Positions 22,994 to 28,722 of a stretch of 28,722 bases of DNA are shown piece after piece. The position numbers were made by a program, and so were the translations under genes. Positions within the stretch are counted from its first letter, which is position 1. Each line of letters begins with the position of its first letter. The DNA is from JAJYVT01 sp036796435 (lineage in GTDB: Bacteria; Actinomycetota; Acidimicrobiia; Acidimicrobiales; RAAP-2), in NCBI GenBank assembly GCA_036796435.1, contig DAIRCY010000028.1, positions 1-28,722 of the forward strand, given 5' to 3'. Under the pieces are notes generated by a model. That model searched no databases. It saw nothing but the letters and a program-made list of their open reading frames with translations, and had not been told where the DNA came from.

Positions 22994-24331
22994 ATGGGCG
23001 AGCACGGTGGCGGCAAGCTGTCGGCGGCCGAGATCGTCGAGCTCTCCAAGCGCTACACGCTGTTCGACTGGGCGGCGCAGTCGAAGGTCTCCCCCCTCCC
23101 GGTCGCCTCGGCGAGCGGCGTCTACTTCACCGCCGCCGACGGCACGCGCTACCTGGACTTCAACTCCCAGCTCATGAGCGTGAACGCCGGTCACGGCGAC
23201 CCGCGCATCGCCGACGCCGTGGCGGCCCAGGTACGCGAGCTCGCCTATGTCAACTCGGCGGCGCTCACGACCGAGGTGCGCGCGCTCCTCGGCCGGAAGC
23301 TCGCGGAGCTCTTCCCGGGCGACATCGAAAAGAGCTTCTTCACCCTCGGGGGCGCAGAGGCGAACGAGAACGCGATCCGCATCGCCCGCGCGGTGACCGG
23401 CCGGCACAAGATCCTCGCCCGGTACCGCTCGTACCACGGCGCGACGGCGGGTGCGATCACCCTGACGGGTGACCCGAGGCGCTGGGCGAACGAGCCCGGC
23501 ATCCCCGGCGTCGTCCACGTGCTCGACTTCTACCACGGCACGACCCGGCCGACGGACTCTGCAGAGGACGCCCTCAGGGTGCTCGAGGAGACGATCGAGC
23601 TCGAGGGTCCCTCGACGATCGCCGCCTTCATCGTCGAGCCGGTCACCGGGACGAACGGGATCCTGGTCCCGCCCGACGGCTACCTCCAGGGGGTCCGTGA
23701 GCTGTGCGACCGCCACGGCATCCTCCTCATCGCCGACGAGGTGATGAGCGGGTTCGGACGGACCGGCGCGTGGTTTGCCGTCGACCACTGGGGTGTCGTC
23801 CCCGATCTCATCACCTGTGCGAAGGGGCTCACCTCGAGCTACGTGCCGCTCGGCGCCGTGGGCCTCCGGCCCCACGTGGCCGAGTACTTCGAGGACCACG
23901 TCTTCGCCGGCGGCCTCACGTACAACTCGCACCCGGTCGCGCTCGCCGCGGCGTTGGCGACGATCCGCGTCTACGAGGAGGACGGGCTCGTCGAGCACGC
24001 CGCGAAGCTCGGCGAGGTGATGCGCCGGCACCACGAGGAACTCGCCGCGCGGCACCCCTCCGTGGGCGCGCACCGCAGCATCGGGCTCTTCGGGTGCCTC
24101 GAGATCGTGCGAAGCGGCCGCACGGGGGAGCCGATGGCGCCGTTCAACTCCTCGAGCCCCGAGATGGCCGAGCTCCTCGAGTTCATCTTGGACAACGGGG
24201 TGTACACGATCGCCCACTGGAGCCAGCTGATGACCAACCCTCCGTTGTGCATCACCGAGGAGCAGCTCGCAGACGGCTTCGCCGTGCTCGACCGCGCGCT
24301 CGAGATCACCGACCGCGCCGTCGTCGACTGA
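22994..24331 (+). CDS. Class III omega-amino-acid aminotransferase
   Basis: A 445-residue fold-type I PLP aminotransferase of the omega-amino-acid:pyruvate / beta-alanine / GABA group. YLDFNSQLMSVNAGHG, GGAEANENAIRIAR, YRSYHGAT, EPVTGTNG, IADEVMSGFGRTG and the PLP lysine K277 in CAKGLTSSYVPLGAV are visible. With the CoA-acylating semialdehyde dehydrogenase 13 bp downstream, the likely substrates are beta-alanine or 3-aminoisobutyrate, giving malonate or methylmalonate semialdehyde. Taurine or GABA remain possible. ATG 22994 has a strong GGGAGG site. Confidence 0.9.
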   Translation: MGEHGGGKLSAAEIVELSKRYTLFDWAAQSKVSPLPVASASGVYFTAADGTRYLDFNSQLMSVNAGHGDPRIADAVAAQVRELAYVNSAALTTEVRALLGRKLAELFPGDIEKSFFTLGGAEANENAIRIARAVTGRHKILARYRSYHGATAGAITLTGDPRRWANEPGIPGVVHVLDFYHGTTRPTDSAEDALRVLEETIELEGPSTIAAFIVEPVTGTNGILVPPDGYLQGVRELCDRHGILLIADEVMSGFGRTGAWFAVDHWGVVPDLITCAKGLTSSYVPLGAVGLRPHVAEYFEDHVFAGGLTYNSHPVALAAALATIRVYEEDGLVEHAAKLGEVMRRHHEELAARHPSVGAHRSIGLFGCLEIVRSGRTGEPMAPFNSSSPEMAELLEFILDNGVYTIAHWSQLMTNPPLCITEEQLADGFAVLDRALEITDRAVVD

Positions 24332-24344
24332 AAGGGGAGCAACA

Positions 24345-25835
24345 GTGGAACGCATCAGTCACTTCATCGGCGGCAAGGTCGTGCCCGGCGAGTCGGGCCG
24401 CCACGGCGACGTCTTCGACCCCGCCACCGGGACGCGGACCCACCAGGTCGACTTCGCGAGCGCGGAGGAGGTAGACCGCGCGGTGGAGGCCGCGCGAGCC
24501 GCCGCCCGGCCGTGGGCCGAGACCTCGCTCGCCAAGCGGGCCGAGATCCTGTTCCGCGTGCGCCAGACGATCGACGCGCACCGCGCCGACCTCGCCCGTG
24601 CGATCACCCTCCAGCACGGCAAGGTCCTCTCCGACGCGATGGGCGAGGTCGCCCGCGGCCTCGAGAACGTCGACTACGCGTGCGGCATCCCGAACCTCCT
24701 CGCCGGTCGCTACGCCGAGCGCGCCTCCACCGGCGTCGACGTGTACTCGGTCCGCCAGCCGCTCGGTGTCGTCGCGGGCATCACCCCGTTCAACTTCCCG
24801 GCCATGGTGCCGCTGTGGATGTGCGCGAGCGCCATCGCGTGCGGGAACACCTTCATCTTGAAGCCCTCGGAGAAGGACCCGCTCGCGTCGGTCCTCCTCG
24901 CCGGCCTCCTCGCCGACGCCGGCGTTCCCGACGGGGTGTTCAACGTCGTCCAGGGCGACAAGGTCGCGGTCGACGCGCTGCTGGCCCACCCCGACGTCCA
25001 GGCGGTCTCGTTCGTCGGGTCGACGCCGATCGCCCGCTACATCTACGAGGAGGCCGCCCGGCGGGGGAAGCGCGTCCAGGCGCTCGGCGGCGCGAAGAAC
25101 CACATGGTGGTCCTCCCCGACGCCGACGTCGACATGGCGGCGGACGCGGCCGTCTCCGCTGCCTACGGCTCGGCGGGGGGGCGGGGCATGGGCGTCTCGG
25201 TGGTGGTGCCGGTCGGCCGCGTCGCCGAGCCGCTCGTCCGGGCGATCACCGAGCGGCTGGGAAAGCTCCGGATCGGGCCCGGCCTCGACGAGGATGCCGA
25301 GATGGGTCCCCTCGTGACCAAGGAGCACCGCGACAAGGTCGCCTCCTACATCGACTCCGCCGCAGCACAAGGCGCCACGGTCGTCGTCGACGGCAGGGAG
25401 CACGACCGGTACGGGGCCGAGGGCTTCTTCCTCGGCGCCTCCCTCGTCGACAACGTGACGCCCGCGATGGACTGCTACCGCGACGAGATCTTCGGACCCG
25501 TGCTCTCGGTGGTGCGCACGGAGAGCTACGACGAGGCCATGTCGCTCGTGAACGCGAGCCCCTGGGGGAACGGGGCGGCGATCTACACCCGCGACGGCGG
25601 CGCGGCCCGCCGGTTCCAAGAGGAGGTCGAGGCGGGAATGGTCGGCGTGAACGTGCCGATCCCCGTCCCCGTCGGCTACTTCTCCTTCGGGGGATGGAAG
25701 GCGTCGCTCTTCGGTGACACCCACATCTACGGCCCCGAGAGCGTCAACTTCTACACCCGCGCGAAGGTCGTCACCGAGCGCTGGCCCGACCCGGCGACGA
25801 GCGCGGTCGACCTGGGGTTCCCGCAGAACCGCTGA
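24345..25835 (+). CDS. mmsA: CoA-acylating (methyl)malonate-semialdehyde dehydrogenase, catalytic Cys replaced
   Basis: A 496-residue protein plainly of the MmsA/IolA family: FIGGKVVPG, GITPFNFPAMVPLWM, LKPSEKDP, FVGSTPIARYIY, LGGAKNHMVVLPDAD, EIFGPVLSVVR and FGDTHIYGPESVNFYTR. The family forms acetyl-CoA or propionyl-CoA from the semialdehyde with NAD and CoA. The catalytic loop is usually SAG(E/Q)RCMA. Here residues 276-283 read SAGGRGMG, so the Cys at 281 is Gly and the 279 and 283 positions are also Gly. As written the enzyme cannot form a thiohemiacetal. The codons lie in a G-rich run (25175-25192), so sequence error must be considered. GTG 24345 follows AAAGGGGAGC. Confidence 0.9.
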   Translation: MERISHFIGGKVVPGESGRHGDVFDPATGTRTHQVDFASAEEVDRAVEAARAAARPWAETSLAKRAEILFRVRQTIDAHRADLARAITLQHGKVLSDAMGEVARGLENVDYACGIPNLLAGRYAERASTGVDVYSVRQPLGVVAGITPFNFPAMVPLWMCASAIACGNTFILKPSEKDPLASVLLAGLLADAGVPDGVFNVVQGDKVAVDALLAHPDVQAVSFVGSTPIARYIYEEAARRGKRVQALGGAKNHMVVLPDADVDMAADAAVSAAYGSAGGRGMGVSVVVPVGRVAEPLVRAITERLGKLRIGPGLDEDAEMGPLVTKEHRDKVASYIDSAAAQGATVVVDGREHDRYGAEGFFLGASLVDNVTPAMDCYRDEIFGPVLSVVRTESYDEAMSLVNASPWGNGAAIYTRDGGAARRFQEEVEAGMVGVNVPIPVPVGYFSFGGWKASLFGDTHIYGPESVNFYTRAKVVTERWPDPATSAVDLGFPQNR

Positions 25836-25840
25836 CCCGA

Positions 25841-26089
25841 GTGGACGTCGCCGCGAAGATGACCTCGAAGGGTCGGATCACCGTGCCCAAGGCGGTGCGT
25901 GATGCGCTCGGTCTCGAGGAGGGCGGCGAAGTGTTCTTCCGCGTGCAGGGCAGGCGGGCAGTGCTCGCGACGGTTCCGAACTTCTTGGACCTCGCAGGTT
26001 CGGTACGAGTCCCGGCAGCGAAGCGAAATGCGGCGTGGGACACCGTGATCCGAAGGACGAGGGACGCCCGAGCAGCCGTCAGGCGGTGA
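25841..26089 (+). CDS. AbrB/MazE-type (SpoVT) antitoxin-like transcription regulator
   Basis: An 82-residue protein with the swapped-hairpin AbrB fold: KMTSKGRITVPKAVRDALGLEEGGEVFF, then a short C-terminal arm. Such proteins are usually antitoxins of PIN toxins, binding their own promoter. GTG 25841 lies 5 bp after the dehydrogenase stop, so it may be read with that operon. The end overlaps a GTGA with the start of a PIN toxin frame, but that toxin is cut short after about 13 codons, leaving this as an orphan antitoxin. Confidence 0.82.
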   Translation: MDVAAKMTSKGRITVPKAVRDALGLEEGGEVFFRVQGRRAVLATVPNFLDLAGSVRVPAAKRNAAWDTVIRRTRDARAAVRR

Positions 26090-26130
26090 CAGCGGTCGTC
26101 GACACGAACGTTCTTGTCCGGCATGCTCAC
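26086..26130 (+). pseudogene. Stump of a PIN-domain (VapC-like) toxin gene
   Basis: GTG 26086 overlaps the antitoxin stop and reads (M)TAVVDTNVLVRH, the standard first strand of a PIN toxin with its first catalytic Asp. After the His the reading continues with sequence unlike a PIN domain and runs into the next gene in another frame (open to 26352). The other catalytic acidic residues are absent, so the toxin is inactive. A deletion that removed about 110-120 codons seems most likely. Confidence 0.75.
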
Positions 26131-26179
26131 TCGATCGCCCGGATACGGTGGCCCGCGGGATGGAGAAGGAGGAGGCGAG

Positions 26180-26734
26180 ATGGACTCATTGGACGCGCAT
26201 CAGCGGGCACAGGACGTCTTCGCTCGGGTGCTGGCGGGGGTGACCGACGACCAGCTGCACGCGCCGACGCCGTGCACCGAATGGCGAGTGCGCGATCTCG
26301 TCGGCCACGTGATCGCCGGCAACCAACGGTCGGCGACGGGGAAGTCCCCTGAGACGCCGCCGAGCGGCGGGAGCGCCGCCGACCTGATGGAGCTGTTCGC
26401 GAGCTCGGCCGACGACGCGCAGGCCTCCTTCGCAGCGCCGGGCGGACTCGACCGGACGTTCGAGCTCCCCTTCGGCACCGTGCCGGCGAGGAGGCTGGTC
26501 GGGATGCGCGCGACCGACGTGTTCACGCATGCCTGGGACCTCGCCCGGGCGACCGGCCAGCCGACGTCGGGGCTCGACGAGGAGCTCGCCGCCGAGCTGT
26601 TGGCCGGATCGCGCGAGCGCCTCCCTCCGGATTTCCGGGGCCCGGGCAAGCCCTTCGGCGACGAGCAACCGTGCGCGCCGGACGCGCCCGCGGCGGACCA
26701 GCTCGCGGCGTTCTTGGGGCGGCCCACCGACTGA
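26180..26734 (+). CDS. TIGR03086-family DinB/maleylpyruvate-isomerase-like protein
   Basis: A 184-residue protein of the TIGR03086 family in the DinB / mycothiol-dependent maleylpyruvate isomerase superfamily. TPCTEWRVRDLVGHVIAGN is the signature N-terminal helix pair with a metal His, and FTHAWDLARATGQ holds the second metal-site segment. Members bind a divalent metal and probably use mycothiol; the substrate is unknown. ATG 26180 follows AGAAGGAGGAGG, the strongest ribosome site of the window. The upstream open frame from 26114 is not needed. It lies directly after the truncated PIN gene, so the deletion may have placed it there. Confidence 0.85.
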   Translation: MDSLDAHQRAQDVFARVLAGVTDDQLHAPTPCTEWRVRDLVGHVIAGNQRSATGKSPETPPSGGSAADLMELFASSADDAQASFAAPGGLDRTFELPFGTVPARRLVGMRATDVFTHAWDLARATGQPTSGLDEELAAELLAGSRERLPPDFRGPGKPFGDEQPCAPDAPAADQLAAFLGRPTD

Positions 26735-26776
26735 ACCTCCGGGCGGGCCACGCGCCGCCGTTCGCGATTCGGAGCT

Positions 26777-26796
26777 GCCCCCTATCCAGCGGGGGC
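26777..26796. terminator. Terminator-like hairpin
   Basis: GCCCCC (26777-26782) pairs perfectly with GGGGGC (26791-26796) across an 8-nt loop. It lies between the TIGR03086 gene and the GH18-type gene. There is no U-tract. Confidence 0.4.
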
Positions 26797-26805
26797 CCGG
26801 TGAAC

Positions 26806-26811
26806 TACCCT
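26806..26811 (+). promoter_or_regulatory. -10 box candidate for the GH18-type gene
   Basis: TACCCT ends 8 nt before ATG 26820, compatible with a leaderless or nearly leaderless transcript. No ribosome site follows it. Confidence 0.35.
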
Positions 26812-26819
26812 CGGCAACG

Positions 26820-28722
26820 ATGTCGGGCGGGAGGGGAAGCAAGCCGGCAGTGCGCGCGCACCTGCTCGACGCCCGCCCCCTCACGGGGTCGGCAGCGTCG
26901 GGCATCGGCGCCATGCGGGGCACCGGGCTCGAGGTGGGAGAGCGCGGCCTGTCGCTGACGGACGTCGACGGGCGTCAGGTCCGGCGATGGGACTGGGCCG
27001 ACGTCGACGGATGGGATGCCGACGCCAGCGCGCCGGACGGGGAGGGCCACAGCAGGCAGGTGCTCGCCGTGCGGGCCCGGCCGGCGCCGTTCGTCGTCCT
27101 CGCGGACGCGCGTGACCTCGGCGCCTTCCTCTGCGCGCTGCGCGCCGCCCACAGCGAGGGCCGGAGACGGGCGGCCAAGGAGGCTTCCTACCCGCGCCGG
27201 CGGACGCGGCGGCTCGCCCTCGCGGCGTCGTGCCTCCTCCTGCTCGGCGGTGTCGCAGGCGGTGCGCCCGCTCTCCTGGCGAGCCCTGCGCCGCACCATC
27301 GGTCCGCGCACGACCGCGATGGGGTGCTGACCGGGGCCTTCGCCAAGGGCCACCTCCGCCTGCCCAAGGCGACGGCTCCGCCCGCCCCGTCGCCCCCCTC
27401 GATCGCACGGGCGCCTCTCGCCCCCCGCGAGGCGTTCGGCTTCCTGCCGTACTGGGCGCTGCCGGATCCTTCGAGTGTCGACCTCACCTCGCTCACGACG
27501 ATCGCCTACTTCAGCGTGGACGTGAACCCCGACGGCACGATCGACGAGTCGCCGTCCAACGCGGGATGGGTCGGCTACGAGAGCCAGGCGCTCGCCGACT
27601 TCATCACCGCCGCCCACCACGACGGCGAGCGGGCCGTCTTGAGCGCGACCTGCTTCGACCAGGCGGCGCTGGACGCGCTGACCCACGACCCGGCGGCGCA
27701 GGCGACGCTGGCGTCGACGCTCGTGGGCCTCGTCCGCGCGAAGAACCTCGACGGGGTGAACATGGACTTCGAAGGTGCGGGCCCGACAGACCGCACCGGC
27801 CTCGACCAGCTGGTCGCGACGGTGTCCAAGTCGCTGCACGCCGCGGACTCGGCGTGGCAGCTCACGGTCGACACGTACGCGTCGTCCGCCTCCGACCCCG
27901 GAGGCTTCTACGACGTCGGCGGCATGGCGCCGTTCGTCGACGCGTTCGTGGTCATGGACTACGACATGGGGGCCACGTTCGGCGCGGGTCCCACACCCGG
28001 CTTCGGGGCGTCCAGCTACACCGACAGCCAGGTCATCGCGAGCTACAGCGGCGCCGCCGGTGCCTCGAAGGTGATCCTCGCGATGCCGTTGTACGGCGAG
28101 GACTTCCCGACGGTCGGCCCGACAGCGGGGGATCCGGCCACCGGACCCCCGACGCCCGTCGCCGACGACCAGATCGCTCCGAGCGACACGGTCTATTGGG
28201 ACCCGGCGACCGACGGCCCGTGGGCCGTGTACCAGGTCGGAAGCCAGTGGCACCAGGTGTGGTTCGACGACCCGGCGTCGCTCGCCGAGAAGGCGCGCCT
28301 CGTGGACGCCGCCCACTTGCGCGGTGTCGGACTGTGGGCGCTCGGCATGGCATCGGGCACCGGGGACCAGCAGGCAGCGCTGACCGGCGCCGCCGTCGAG
28401 CCGCAGCCACCCGACGGCCCGGTCATCGTCTGGCGCGGACCGCTCCCGAAGTGGGGGGTCCCCGGCGCGCCCGGCGCGCAGTCCGGCCTGGGCGGAAGCC
28501 TTGCGGCCCGACGCGCGCCGGGGGGAGCCACGTTCGGCGTCGGGAGCACCTCTGCGCCGCCCGCCGCGCCCCCGGCCGACGGCGTCTTCGAGGGTGCGGC
28601 CGTATCGCTCGTCCCATGGCCGGGCGCGGTGCCCTCCGGCACGACCGCGGTCGGCTCGCTCGCCTCCTTCTCGTCGCCCGGCACCTCCCTCGCGTGCCTT
28701 GGCGCGGGCCGATGCCTCCCGG
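26820..28722 (+). CDS. Membrane-anchored GH18-type glycosidase, partial at window end
   Basis: An open frame of more than 630 codons that runs off the window without a stop. Residues 1-125 are soluble, with a PH-like pattern (LSLTDVDG, then RRWDWADVDGW). A hydrophobic segment after RRTRR (about 131-152) is probably a membrane anchor. Outside lie a Pro-rich linker and a GH18-type barrel: FGFLPYWAL, TIAYFSVDV, the catalytic DGVNMDFE (D311, D316, E318), VVMDYDMG, MPLYGED, WFDDPASLAEKARLV and GVGLWALG. The tail is Gly/Ala/Pro-rich. This resembles chitinase/YaaH-like enzymes acting on GlcNAc polymers or cell wall. The whole opposite strand also has a long frame (26805-28316), which I judge a GC shadow. 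The 3' end is missing. Confidence 0.85.
   Translation, partial: MSGGRGSKPAVRAHLLDARPLTGSAASGIGAMRGTGLEVGERGLSLTDVDGRQVRRWDWADVDGWDADASAPDGEGHSRQVLAVRARPAPFVVLADARDLGAFLCALRAAHSEGRRRAAKEASYPRRRTRRLALAASCLLLLGGVAGGAPALLASPAPHHRSAHDRDGVLTGAFAKGHLRLPKATAPPAPSPPSIARAPLAPREAFGFLPYWALPDPSSVDLTSLTTIAYFSVDVNPDGTIDESPSNAGWVGYESQALADFITAAHHDGERAVLSATCFDQAALDALTHDPAAQATLASTLVGLVRAKNLDGVNMDFEGAGPTDRTGLDQLVATVSKSLHAADSAWQLTVDTYASSASDPGGFYDVGGMAPFVDAFVVMDYDMGATFGAGPTPGFGASSYTDSQVIASYSGAAGASKVILAMPLYGEDFPTVGPTAGDPATGPPTPVADDQIAPSDTVYWDPATDGPWAVYQVGSQWHQVWFDDPASLAEKARLVDAAHLRGVGLWALGMASGTGDQQAALTGAAVEPQPPDGPVIVWRGPLPKWGVPGAPGAQSGLGGSLAARRAPGGATFGVGSTSAPPAAPPADGVFEGAAVSLVPWPGAVPSGTTAVGSLASFSSPGTSLACLGAGRCLP

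Noticed and set aside
20630..24355. A 1241-codon open frame on the minus strand
   Set aside because: It lies opposite mnmA end, ligA and the aminotransferase, which are certain. Its translation is Arg/Asp/Val/Glu-rich shadow sequence caused by high GC at third positions.
26805..28316. A 503-codon minus-strand open frame
   Set aside because: The plus strand carries a coherent GH18-type protein with catalytic motif and anchor; the minus frame is shadow.
1..28722. CRISPR array, tRNA/rRNA genes, transposase or integrase genes, prophage genes
   Set aside because: Scanned for regular short repeats, tRNA-like cloverleaf parts (isolated GGTTCGAA-type matches fall inside genes) and mobile-element proteins; none was convincing.

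Overview
The window is very GC-rich DNA with actinobacterial hallmarks: GTG starts, a NAD-dependent ligase LigA, a type-2 (HHxW) isoleucyl-tRNA synthetase, a mycothiol-era DinB-like protein (TIGR03086), a DUF2236 oxygenase and several TANNNT boxes 6-10 nt before start codons (leaderless style). Two S53 (sedolisin) peptidases, enzymes active at low pH, suggest an acid-tolerant actinobacterium, perhaps Acidimicrobiia-like. The phylum is an inference from gene content; no rRNA or other marker settles it. Most of the window is ordinary chromosomal coding sequence. I found no CRISPR, prophage, complete insertion sequence or tRNA.

Positions 1-5630 form a patchwork accessory region. It holds an exact 55-bp copy of part of a downstream hydrolase gene, a lower-GC AAA ATPase with a PD-(D/E)XK-like tail, a wrecked HAD phosphatase pseudogene, an alpha/beta hydrolase, a C-terminally short GrpB protein, a DUF664/DinB protein overlapping a NUDIX hydrolase, and a VapBC toxin-antitoxin pair.

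Positions 5856-16770 carry ileS with a DUF2236 gene 2 nt behind it, then two minus-strand S53 peptidases of different architecture (one lacks a propeptide, one has it). Between the peptidases lie a tiny one-helix membrane protein and an MBL-fold hydrolase. A sirtuin and a succinate-semialdehyde-type dehydrogenase follow, transcribed divergently from a 14-bp gap.

Positions 16809-18227 hold a second AAA ATPase with a nuclease-like tail (DUF4143 type), again lower in GC than its surroundings, preceded by a 33-bp periodic repeat.

Positions 18404-22885 are an operon for cysteine desulfurase, MnmA and LigA: sulfur is mobilised and passed to tRNA 2-thiouridine, with DNA ligase overlapping the end.

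Positions 22994-25835 are a two-gene catabolic operon, an omega-amino-acid aminotransferase plus a CoA-acylating (methyl)malonate-semialdehyde dehydrogenase. This fits beta-alanine or 3-aminoisobutyrate degradation, except that the dehydrogenase has Gly where the catalytic Cys belongs. Behind it sit an AbrB-type antitoxin whose PIN toxin is cut to a stump, a TIGR03086 protein, and a membrane-anchored GH18-type protein that runs off the end of the window.

I do not see a clear-cut new system. The best leads are the Cys-to-Gly change in the dehydrogenase, the exact 55-bp repeat and its junction, the unusual ACA threonine codon use confined to the two S53 genes, the propeptide-less sedolisin, and the PH-like/TM/GH18 architecture.
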